A stretch of DNA of 40,414 nt from Zancudomyces culisetae (Eukaryota; Kickxellomycota; Harpellomycetes; Harpellales; Legeriomycetaceae). The stretch's first letter is position 1. Every line of letters starts with the position of its first letter. Below the pieces are notes generated by a model. It was not told where the DNA came from. It worked only from the letters and a program-made list of their open reading frames with translations, and searched no databases. The stretch lies in the NCBI GenBank assembly GCA_001969505.1, contig LSSK01001664.1:1-40414 (forward strand), read 5' to 3'. Positions 30,872-40,414 of the stretch are shown in pieces. Both the position numbers and the translations under genes were made by a program.

Positions 30872-33800
30872 TTAGGCCGCCCTATTTTGACAAAACTCAG
30901 TTAAGCAATCATTATTTAGGTTACTTGCAACCTCCATGATTGATTTCCTGTGCGTACTTATATCAGCACCATACTTTATCAACAACTTGATCATATCCAT
31001 ATTTTTATGTTCAATGGCCTCCTTAAGTCCATAATCCCTGTTTAGCACTAAATTTGGATCTTTTTCCAACAAGAGTTTCAACATTTCCAGATTATTATTC
31101 TCGCAAGCCTGAATTACTCCACTATAACGTCCTTTTTGTATTTTTGCTCTCTTTTCAAATAAAAACTTCAGTATTTCCAAATTATTGTTCTCGCATGCAT
31201 GGAATACAAAATTGTATTTGCTATCTTTTAAAGAAATGGTATCTTTTAAAAGCAGTTTAACAGCCTCTAGATTATTTTTACACACAGCAAATTCAAGTAA
31301 ATGTTGATCATCTTTGAGCTCAGTACAGCAAGTCAACATCAGTAGCAGTGTTTCAGTGTCAATTACACCAAAATATAAACACAAATTATTTGAATCACTT
31401 TTTACTTTTGCACCGTGTCGTAGTAATAATTTGATCATTTCAGTGTTTTTTTCACGAAAAGCTATATCAAGAGCGACTTCATCACCGTCAACACTTATTC
31501 CATTATCCAAAAAGGTTTTTACCACTTTAGTATTTCCTGTTTGTACAGCAGCTTCAACTATTTCAAAATTAATAGTGTAATTATCATTGTAATTGATCTT
31601 GTACGTTAATAACAATTTCAGGATTTCAATGTTGGCTACTGAAGCTGATGCCTTTATCCCATCTACCAAATCGCTATTCTGAATAGGTTCACCAGTTTCA
31701 AGTAAAGTGTTAGTAATCTTGTATTTTTCAGAAAGATCAGAGTTTTCATTATCCAAAAGCGAATCATTTTGTGGTTCTTCATTTTCCTTGAAAATTGTGG
31801 TTTCCCTCTTTTCTAGTACTCCTAAATTATCATAATATCCAAGAATTATCTTTACTAATCCAATGTCTTCAGTCAAGCATGCATACTCTAATTGATACCT
31901 ACAGATTCTTCCCAGCACAGCATTATTATCCAAAAGATATTTTAAAGTTTTTGTAAAGCCCAATCTACATGCAATTCTGACTCCATTCGTCTTTGGATCA
32001 CTCAGATCAACTCCATTTTCAACCAATAATTTAACCATTTTAAAGTTACCCAGTAAACATGCCATGTTAATACAGAGATATTCTGGATTGTTGGGTACCA
32101 CGCCGCCATTCTTTATCCAGTGTTCCAATACTTCTACTTTATCTGATTTACATGCTTCATCAAATCCATCTGACTCTTCATTAAACTTTGCACCTTTGCT
32201 GATAAAGTAATCGATCCAACCAATACCACCTGCTTTGTATGCTGTCTTCAATATCAGACCATCATGTGAATTAATATCTGCTCCATATTCTATCAATAGT
32301 TTTAACACTTCAAAGTTTCTGTTTACCAATTCTGATTTTGCTAGTTCGTAATGTATGCCATTTGACACTACTGTATCTTCTTCGTGCCTGAATTCATTAG
32401 GCTCATATTGTTTAGTGTCGCTGAATGTAACTTTCACGTCGTTGTCAATATAAGACATAATAAAGTTAAGAACTTTATAGAAATCAGCTATACGTTGTTC
32501 GAATATAAGTTCCAAAACATGAAAGCATGTATAACAAGTATCAAAAGCCTCGGTGATGTTTTTTTTTTTTAAATTGGCAATTACCAAGATATTCTCGTAC
32601 AAATCCAAATGTTCATGAAACTCCTCAAACTCAATAGCATCATCGACGATATCGTATAGATCATAAATATGAATAATCCAAATAAGACACAGCATCGTTT
32701 TATTAAATTTCATTGTCACTCCAGTAGTGTCATTATGATATGAGTATTCTTTTTCTTTCTTAACATCTATGAGCTCTAATATTCGATCTGCTATTTCATG
32801 ATTAATAATACGTAACAAATTTTCAATAACAACTTGATCCACTAGTTCAACCGATGCACCATTTTCTATTAACAACCACACCATATCCATATCTTTTTTT
32901 TTCACTGCTTCCTCTAGACAAGAAACACTCACAGTATTAGGATATTTGGTGATAATTTCCTGCGCTAGTTCATAGTCTTTCTTTCTTATAGCTGTTTTAA
33001 GTGCATTTTCATCCAACTCCCCCTTCAGTTTATCACAATTGTCCAATAGTAGCCTTATGAGCTCGATATTATTACGAGTATATGCCAGGTCTGTCATTTT
33101 TCTAATATTTTCCGAGTTTGTTTCCACTTTAAAAAAATGTTCTTGCACAATGCTCTCCTTTTTATGATAAACTGCCGAATCGAATAATACTTGTTGATAT
33201 GTGATACCTGGATAGTTATCACCAAGGAATTTTGTCAATTCTTTCCTATTGCGGTCAATTGAATAGTACGAAAATAAAATAAAAGCGAACAACTTCATTT
33301 TAGATTTGTATCCATATCTCTCTATAAAATTCGATTGCATTCCATGTTTAAATAGAAAGTAATAACCGTCAAATGATTTCAACTCCTCATATGAAAAGTT
33401 TGTGTTGATCTTTAATTCTAAAATTCGTTTCACCAATGCAAGGCTGTTCAATTCACAGCATATATCAATTAATTTCAATAGACAATAAACAATAGGTTTG
33501 CTGTCAATAAATCTAATATCCACTCCAACGGATCCTGTTACTTCAGTAGGAATTTCGATTTTACTATTACAAACATCTATTAACACTTCAACCGCCTCTT
33601 TTCCATTTACTCTAACCCAGTAATTGAATTCAAAACGATATACCCATTTTGGGTGTATCCAACTTGTAGCGAATAGTGGCTTTAAATAGAGGGATTCAGA
33701 TATTTTGATGTCTTCTATCTCTCGTTGTGCTGTGTTCTTTTCTGATAAAAAATTATCAATATCAATATCTAGGTATTCACCCTCTTTCATAAATAAATTA

Positions 33801-34234
33801 CCTCTATATACAATCGTTGAAGTGTTCTTATCAATTACCACATACATTTTGAGCAATTTATTGATCATATTTTTCCAATGGTATTTTACTGCCATATTTA
33901 AAGCAAGATTGTAGCTCAAGTTCTTGATTTTTCTCAATACCGCCATCCCAACTGTTTCATTCATATTAATTCTGGTGTATTTATCGAATATACTCTTTAA
34001 AATTGACTCAAGATCACTTTCCGTGTTGGATAATACATATTGTATTATGTACTTGCTAATAGTGTCTACTTGTTGTGAAGCATAATGCATGTTTTTGTTC
34101 AAGAGTGATACTTGAGGGTTCCTGGCAATCACGAATATGGTTGATAAGATAGTTGGTGGAAGTTTGTTGAAAAGACTGTTGCTGTTGTTTGTAGTACTCA
34201 TCGTATTGTAAGTTATATTGCTCTTATTTTTCAT
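30872..34234 (-). CDS. Long ankyrin-repeat protein with F-box-like N-terminus
   Basis: 1120 residues in one exon from the ATG at 34234 (a second ATG at 34201 is possible). The N-terminus SLFNKLPPTILSTIFVIARN (20-39) followed by SLLNKNMH has the shape of an F-box (L-P-x-x-[IL]-...-IF). Most of the rest consists of ankyrin units, recognisable by LL...GA cores such as MVWLLIENGASVELVD, LKLLIEYGADINSHDG, MIKLLLRHGAKVKSD and MIKLLIKYGADISTH; I estimate fifteen or more, with a less regular middle part. Two adjacent C-terminal units share ACENNNLE, suggesting recent internal duplication. F-box proteins recruit substrates to SCF ubiquitin ligases and ankyrins bind the target; both are inferred here. 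Such proteins form expanded families in early-diverging fungi. The gene is AT-rich like its neighbours. Confidence 0.85.
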   Translation of the reverse strand: MKNKSNITYNTMSTTNNSNSLFNKLPPTILSTIFVIARNPQVSLLNKNMHYASQQVDTISKYIIQYVLSNTESDLESILKSIFDKYTRINMNETVGMAVLRKIKNLSYNLALNMAVKYHWKNMINKLLKMYVVIDKNTSTIVYRGNLFMKEGEYLDIDIDNFLSEKNTAQREIEDIKISESLYLKPLFATSWIHPKWVYRFEFNYWVRVNGKEAVEVLIDVCNSKIEIPTEVTGSVGVDIRFIDSKPIVYCLLKLIDICCELNSLALVKRILELKINTNFSYEELKSFDGYYFLFKHGMQSNFIERYGYKSKMKLFAFILFSYYSIDRNRKELTKFLGDNYPGITYQQVLFDSAVYHKKESIVQEHFFKVETNSENIRKMTDLAYTRNNIELIRLLLDNCDKLKGELDENALKTAIRKKDYELAQEIITKYPNTVSVSCLEEAVKKKDMDMVWLLIENGASVELVDQVVIENLLRIINHEIADRILELIDVKKEKEYSYHNDTTGVTMKFNKTMLCLIWIIHIYDLYDIVDDAIEFEEFHEHLDLYENILVIANLKKKNITEAFDTCYTCFHVLELIFEQRIADFYKVLNFIMSYIDNDVKVTFSDTKQYEPNEFRHEEDTVVSNGIHYELAKSELVNRNFEVLKLLIEYGADINSHDGLILKTAYKAGGIGWIDYFISKGAKFNEESDGFDEACKSDKVEVLEHWIKNGGVVPNNPEYLCINMACLLGNFKMVKLLVENGVDLSDPKTNGVRIACRLGFTKTLKYLLDNNAVLGRICRYQLEYACLTEDIGLVKIILGYYDNLGVLEKRETTIFKENEEPQNDSLLDNENSDLSEKYKITNTLLETGEPIQNSDLVDGIKASASVANIEILKLLLTYKINYNDNYTINFEIVEAAVQTGNTKVVKTFLDNGISVDGDEVALDIAFREKNTEMIKLLLRHGAKVKSDSNNLCLYFGVIDTETLLLMLTCCTELKDDQHLLEFAVCKNNLEAVKLLLKDTISLKDSKYNFVFHACENNNLEILKFLFEKRAKIQKGRYSGVIQACENNNLEMLKLLLEKDPNLVLNRDYGLKEAIEHKNMDMIKLLIKYGADISTHRKSIMEVASNLNNDCLTEFCQNRAA

Positions 34235-35813
34235 TCTACCTTGGTTTGTCTGTTTGTATATTAAAGTTATTTGATTAAAATAATCAAGCCATGAAAAGTT
34301 GGCATATGCTGGTTTTTAATACTATTTTATTGATATTTTTTGTTAATTTATCAAAATCTAAACATGAATTAACTGGTCATTTGTAGCGTATTTTGTTAAA
34401 AGTCAGAAATTATCTTGATATTATTGGTTATTTTTTAGGACCTAATCGCTAGTCCGGAAAGTTAATTTGTTTTCAAGCCAATAATTTGCGGTTTTTAAAT
34501 GATTTAAACATGAGCTAAATAATTGAATAACAAATTGACCAAATTGACAACAATGTTGTTTCATTTCCACGAACTTGAATAAAGCATAAACCGGGTAGGA
34601 TATCCCTGTCATTTTTTTGAGCGTTTATACGTTGACTAATCTTAGAGCTGTATGTAAATTTAAAAAATAGTTTATATCAATAGATTTAATAATTTAGTGG
34701 ATTTAGTAAATTCTATAATATTATAAATGAAGTAGATAAATCCATTCTGACCAGAAATCATTAATATTATATGTTGAGGCTTATTGACTTTATATAAATA
34801 GCAGATATTTAGAAAATTATTAATTGCTAAAGCTTCTTTTTTATAAAATCTCTAGCAATGTATACTTTTTCAAAAAGTATTAGACAACTACAGACGTACT
34901 ATGTGTTATAAACATTAATGTTTCATAAAAATATGTATGCTCTTACCACTTGCATAATACCAATAATTATGTAATATTATCCTGATATATTGTAGCGGTG
35001 TGTCTCATTTTATAACATATAAATACATATGTTATTAGTATCATTTTATTGATGTTTTATATTAGATTCACATCATAATACAATTAGTTAATTCATAGGA
35101 TTAAAATATTTATTTATTAGCTTAATACAGTTATAGCTGATTATACTATGTTGTATATAAGGGGAAACACTTACCCTAGATGAACAACTAACATTTTCAA
35201 TCTCGTTATGACAATATAAAGTTTATAAATTTGTTTTCATCATTTCTGTGTTTTTTAATAAATGATATTAAATATTAAATTTCCCAAGCTAATTTGATTG
35301 TATACTAATATTTCTTAACTAAAAATTGTAGTTTTTCTTTTAAAGATTGCTTTTTATTTACAATAATTGTGTAATTTGGATGATTGGTCTAGTAAAATGC
35401 ATTTATTCACAGAAAATAGAGTTGAACCGTTTGTAAAAAAGATAAAAATAAGAGTAGTAGGTAACTAACGCTCAAAAAATTCTAGCGAGCATATCTCAAT
35501 GTAAAATGTTTGTAGTTTTCACTGACACTGGCAGCAAATATCAAGTCGATTACTTTAGTATATTCCAATTTCTATTCATTTGTTTTTTAGAGCTTACAAT
35601 AGGATATATTTAAAGATATAGTTATTTGGTAAAAAATTATTGTTTAATTTTATAAAGCAACTTGACATATTATTCATTGCTCAAATATCGTTACTTATTT
35701 CCCTCTATTTTATATTGCTATTATTTTTTGGTGAGTTCGAAAACAACGTTATCTACACTATATTTAATTAGTTATTGACCAAAGTAGCAAATAATATGTA
35801 ATACGCTACAATA
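34235..35813. other. AT-rich intergenic region
   Basis: 1.6 kb of very AT-rich DNA between two minus-strand genes, holding the ankyrin gene's promoter side and the P450 gene's 3' side. No ORF, RNA gene or repeat was recognised. Confidence 0.6.
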
Positions 35814-37505
35814 CTAACGAATCTTAAAGTACAGTCCCTTGTTTGTGCAAAAATCGCTAAGAGAGTTATAGTGAGTGAATGCGGGTTGTCCATGCTTATT
35901 TTTTTTAACAGAATAATTGGCATGCACCTCGTATTTTCTAATGATCATCGCCAACATCATTTTCATAAGTGCAGCTGCATACACCCTTGCTAGACAGACC
36001 CGATTGCCAGCACCCCACATTAAATTAGCCAACGAAGTATCTGTTAGCTTCAGCCCAAGACGAATGTGTCGCTTGTAGTCGAATTCATCCGCATTTGGCC
36101 CAAATATTTTGGAATCCCTGTTATGCGCCTGAATGTTAAAACTCACATATTGATGTTTAGAAATAGTCACTCCATTAGACATCACCACTTCCTGGGTCGT
36201 GCAACGGGGCATGAATAAATCTGATCCCGAAAGCCTGATTGTTTCTTTAATGAATGCATCCAAGTACACCATTTCGTCCAGCATCTCGAATGGAATATCC
36301 TTTTTACCACCATTCTTTTCAATAAGCTCATGTTGCTCCTGCAGCAGCTCTTTGTAGACATCAGGCCTCAAACTAAGTTCTACTAATAAGTTAAATATCC
36401 GCCTTGATGTCACTTCCACACCAAGTGATTCAGATACCTGTATGCAATACGCTACGCTCGTTAGTTCCGCTTGGAAAACGCTAAAATTGTCTGTAAAAAA
36501 TTGTATTATATCAGTTGGTTTACTATATTCGGGCAGATATTTTCTGCGTCTCGATTCAAGTTCAAAATATTCAAAAAAGTAGTTTTTCCCCAAATATCCT
36601 GCAGTAAAAAGTGCCGAAAAAAGCTCTTGATCATTGGAGTTTCCAAGATTGGTCGGTTTAGCTGATTTTTTCAAGCTTTGAACCAAATCTTTGTCCCAGA
36701 TTGTGTATGGGCCAAAAAATCTAAATACTATAGCAAATCTAACCATATTTTTTACTGTTTCGTACAAGTTGTTAACCACAACCTCATTTCCATTATACAC
36801 ACTTCCAGAAATGATGATCTCTCTTCTGATAACTCGTTCCAGGATCGGTTGGATTGCTTCCATAGATTCTTTCAAGTCAACATATGACATAAAGTACAAC
36901 AAGTATCTGGTGTATAGGATATCATCCACATGTATTCCCCTGGTTAATACTGTGTACTTGTGGCGATCTTTTAGGTAAGCCCGATTCTTATTGAATATTG
37001 TGTCTGGATGCTTTACATATTCTGAAGAAAACCGCCCACCGATCAAAATACTTTTTCTCTTGTTCAAATTAACTATACACAGATTTTGGTTCATGTGCTT
37101 CCTATAAACTTCACCTTCGCCTTTGTACCCCTCTGAAGAATTACGGTTAATACCAGCCTCTATGCATTTTACTTTTTTTAAACCATAGGGCACAGCTATT
37201 TCCTTTACCGTTTTTCTGATTTTTTCTGACATTTGATAACAGCATAGATAAAGCAAAGTCGCGTTCTTGATAAAAACCAGTATTTCCTGTAGCCAAAGAT
37301 CCGATACAATGTATTTCAACAGCCATTTTATATCGCATGCCATAAGCGGTAGGTAGATGAGGTTTGTCAGTATGTGTCTATATTCACTCTCTGTTGCAAA
37401 TAACACAAGGTCATCAACCAATTGTATTGAAAATAATATTCGCAGAATATAGTCGTGTATGTAAAAGCTCAACCCCAGAATTGATCTTTCCATTCCACAC
37501 ACCAT
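35814..37505 (-). CDS. Divergent cytochrome P450
   Basis: 563 residues, single exon from the ATG at 37505. The heme-binding loop is WGAGNRVCLAR (about 497-507, Cys504 the thiolate ligand); the usual leading Phe is Trp and the second Gly after Cys is Ala. The K-helix ExxR is present in KETIR (E421, R424), followed by FMPRCTT, the usual PR element. In the I-helix region the oxygen-activating (A/G)GxxT is not canonical; SESLGVEVTSRR appears at about the right distance before LSLRPDVYKELLQEQ. The N-terminus is about 60 residues longer than normal and has several hydrophobic stretches, so membrane anchoring is likely but the topology is unclear. P450s use NADPH-P450 reductase to oxygenate lipids or secondary metabolites; the substrate cannot be inferred. 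No other biosynthetic gene is adjacent, so a metabolite cluster is not supported. Confidence 0.85.
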   Translation of the reverse strand: MVCGMERSILGLSFYIHDYILRILFSIQLVDDLVLFATESEYRHILTNLIYLPLMACDIKWLLKYIVSDLWLQEILVFIKNATLLYLCCYQMSEKIRKTVKEIAVPYGLKKVKCIEAGINRNSSEGYKGEGEVYRKHMNQNLCIVNLNKRKSILIGGRFSSEYVKHPDTIFNKNRAYLKDRHKYTVLTRGIHVDDILYTRYLLYFMSYVDLKESMEAIQPILERVIRREIIISGSVYNGNEVVVNNLYETVKNMVRFAIVFRFFGPYTIWDKDLVQSLKKSAKPTNLGNSNDQELFSALFTAGYLGKNYFFEYFELESRRRKYLPEYSKPTDIIQFFTDNFSVFQAELTSVAYCIQVSESLGVEVTSRRIFNLLVELSLRPDVYKELLQEQHELIEKNGGKKDIPFEMLDEMVYLDAFIKETIRLSGSDLFMPRCTTQEVVMSNGVTISKHQYVSFNIQAHNRDSKIFGPNADEFDYKRHIRLGLKLTDTSLANLMWGAGNRVCLARVYAAALMKMMLAMIIRKYEVHANYSVKKNKHGQPAFTHYNSLSDFCTNKGLYFKIR

Positions 37506-40414
37506 TCCTATTTAATTGATTATGTCCATATACCCTCTAGAAAGCTTAAATGAAAAAAAAACAGTATTCAATTTAAAAAAGATACCCCTAATCTGAAGCC
37601 TCGAAATATTAGGTTGCCTTTCTGTTTAAAGTGCAGACTTGATTATTTCTATCTTCGGTTGTTTTTATACTATTTTCAATATTATCTTTTAACTTGCTAT
37701 ATATTCTTTTTAGGCTAGTTCCAACTTCATGTAAACCAAATCAGTTTGAATATTGGAATTTGTTGCTGATTTCCTATCACAAATTCCACCAAACAGTTGT
37801 ATGTAAAGTTTCATCTAAGACCATAAATTCACCCAGTTTTCGAATTAGCTTTATTTATTTCAGTGCTTTTACACAGTCCTCATTAAATTTCAATGTTACT
37901 ATATGGCGCAGAATTCACCACCTATAAATAAAAAGATATGTGCAAAGTTAAAATTTTTTATATTTCTAAAATAACCAAAATTACATAACCCTAGAATTCT
38001 TTGTGACCAACCGCTTGCAGTTATTTATTGTCTTATATTTATAACTGTTATTATTTGACAACAAGCAGTTTGCCTCAAGTTCGTCATAATTAATTTTTTA
38101 ATCTTAAGTCCTAAATAAAGATAGATAGTAAAAGCCATCTATATAAGAAATGCAGCAATAATAAAAATATATAGATAAGTGAGAAAAATCTCTACACATT
38201 TGTAATAAACTGGCTTGCTTGTTATCTTAACGAGCTGCACATTAGAAATATAAAAATTAATTTAAATGAACAATAAATAAAAATTGCTGAAATTGGTTTT
38301 TCTATTTGCTTGCTACGACCTATGTTGAGAAAAATGGTAGAAAAATTTAAAAAAAAGTTGCATTATGTACACTAAAATAATATGTCACAAATTGTTCTGC
38401 AGTTTCCAGTATCCTTGTGGCACCAATGAAATTTGACAATTCCTTTTTCAAGTTTATATATAAGGTAGTCATGTTGATTAACGGCAGGTGAGGCCAACGA
38501 GTCTCGATACTTGAAAAAATGGTTATTTTTGTCAGTTTAAATGTTTTTATCTTTTTGCTTTTGTTTGAAAAAGACTAGTGAGAAATACTACTAAGTATAT
38601 CTAACAATTTTATTATATTAGATGTAAGATTAAGGATTTATAGCTTAGTTCAATGTGACCATAAATAGTTTCGTGATAAATATGAATAATCTATGATAAC
38701 TTTTTTCAATATAATAACAAGAGTCAATAATTTAAAGGAGTGTGTTCGATATTAAGATAAATAGGATCGAAGCCGACGGTAGTAATTCACGATAAATTTA
38801 ATCGACGCAAATAGGACAAGTTGTCATGAGACAAGATTCGAAATAGAGAAGAAAATAAGACACTTATTAGGGGACAGTGAACAAATAATAATGTTAGTAG
38901 ATAGGATGATAAAGTTATGTACTTAACTAACAAAAACCAATTGTATAAAAAAGATAGAATCTAGTTCGCAAGACAACGCTAAGATTGGTTGTAAACAAAG
39001 AACAAAATAGAAAATACATTTTAAAATACACCCTAATTCAGTTGTAACTAATTTTTGAAAGCCTAAAACCAATATAAGCTTGTTTAATAATTTTAGAAAA
39101 AATAAACTAGGAAGATTGAAAATCAAAGAAAAAAGAAAAAGCACCAATTTCGCATTTGATAAAAATATCATTGAACCAACTTAGTTTAGTTAGCGTTAAA
39201 GCTAAGCGTTCATAAGTTTGTAAAGCTTTAAAATAATTCAAGTCTCGAAGATATTGTTATAGTACTTAATATCAGGTCCTGAAATTTCGATAATTTTTGA
39301 ACTAGTATATATGTTGTGTAGTTTGTTTTCACTTTGGCTGGACTAAATTGTATTGTCCCGGCATTACCAAAGGTAGGGTTCGTTTTTTTCATTGTTATTT
39401 TTTTTGTAGATTTGGATGTTTATAAAATATTTTTTTATTTTGTAGCAATTTTATTCTGAAGCGTTTTAAACTTGTAAAAAAATACTAATATATTGACTAC
39501 TGTTTTAACGACTAAGAAATTTGGCAAGTCCCGCTAACAAACCTCTTTTTGGGTAAGTATTAGTGTGTTCCTAATCCTGTGTATATTTTCAGTATTAGGT
39601 ATTTTTTAGTTTTTAGAAAATAGCTTTATTGACTTTTGAATAAAAAAACGATGTTTTTCTGCGTATTTTGATTTTTCCTTTATCCTACCATAATAGAATA
39701 TTCCAAAGCTCCATAAATAACTGTTAACTTTTAATAAAGTGTATACCAAATAAAACATAAAAAATAAAGACATCATTATTCTAAATTTGACACTGAAATT
39801 TGTCAACCATTTTAGATTATTCCGAATTGACAGTGTAAACCATTAAATTTTACATTTCCACACATTTATATCTAAAGATAATTAATGATTATCGGGAAAT
39901 ACTACCACAGATATCATCTAAATATCAATGTTCGAATCTCAGATAGATTGAATACTGGAACCCAGTAAGGATAGAAAATTGACACTATCTACAGACAAAA
40001 CATTCCTGTTTTCCTTAGAATGGAGTCATAGAATTAAATTACTCTTTCTGTAAAAAAGGAAAATGTCAAGTATTGCATCACAAAGTGTTGGATATAGAAA
40101 TATTATTGGATAGAATCTGTTGGGTCAGGTAATTAATACTTCATGTTTCATTTTGGATTAGTATTTCTACAAGGTTATTCCAAAATTTTAATTAAAAGAA
40201 ATGATCAAGCTGATGAATAGTTAACTCTTTAGAATATTATTAGCTCAAATTCGGTATTACATTTTATAGATTAATTTTAATCGTTTATTCATGTTTTAGT
40301 AACTTGATAAATCTTCTAATAGTATTTTGGTGATATTAAAAACTTGAAAAGATATTAAGTATGATTAAAGGACTTTTTTCAATGTGACAAACTTAGTAGT
40401 AGAATACTATCTTA
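37506..40414. other. 2.9 kb AT-rich region without intact genes
   Basis: Very AT-rich. ORFs at 37694, 38923 and 39606 are composition-driven or motif-free. A GC-richer island at 38400-38520 contains two overlapping open frames on the minus strand (38520-38347), possibly a decayed exon; see findings. No repeats, tRNA or transposon ends were recognised. Confidence 0.5.

Overview
The window is nuclear DNA from an AT-rich, intron-bearing fungus. The evidence is a septin of the Cdc10 class, V-ATPase subunit A, a Reg1/Hex2-type PP1 regulator, a fungal transcription factor with an RRxWW motif, a NADPH oxidase, and small introns (about 70-145 nt) with GTA(A/T)-type donors, TAG/CAG acceptors and TTAAC/CTAAT-like branch sites. 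CTG codons fall at conserved Leu positions (for example in VMA1), so the code is standard. An Acinus-like SAP/RSB protein, Ser/Thr-rich wall-type proteins and an F-box-like ankyrin protein point to an early-diverging filamentous lineage. Kickxellomycotina/Harpellales is my best guess, but it is not proven by the sequence.

Layout. 1-26 kb is a conserved-gene region: the 3' end of a repetitive surface-type protein (+); ERV46/ERGIC3 cargo receptor (-, four exons); an SRPBCC-fold protein (+); an Acinus-like protein (+) converging on CDC10 (-, two exons); a 4.5 kb gap; a REG1-like PP1 regulator (+); a UPF0047/YjbQ enzyme (+, three exons); a secreted Ser/Thr-repeat protein (-); a NOX-type oxidase (-); DPH3 (-, two exons); and VMA1 (+, three exons). 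From about 26.5 kb to the end the DNA is more AT-rich and looks accessory: a fungal_trans-type regulator (+, three exons including a 13-nt microexon), a 1120-residue F-box-like/ankyrin protein (-), a divergent cytochrome P450 (-), and long gaps with decayed open fragments.

Gene cooperation is mostly generic cell biology: ER-Golgi cycling (ERV46), vacuolar acidification (VMA1), diphthamide and tRNA modification (DPH3), septum assembly (CDC10), glucose repression (REG1-like), mRNA processing (Acinus-like) and superoxide production (NOX). I see no operon-like or defence system. The points most worth a second look are the spliced gene models with tiny exons, which simple ORF reading misses, the NOX protein lacking the C-terminal CGP motif, the fungal Acinus homologue, and the core/accessory boundary near 26-27 kb. 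All intron calls come from splice-site consensus plus protein-family continuity; no transcript data were available.
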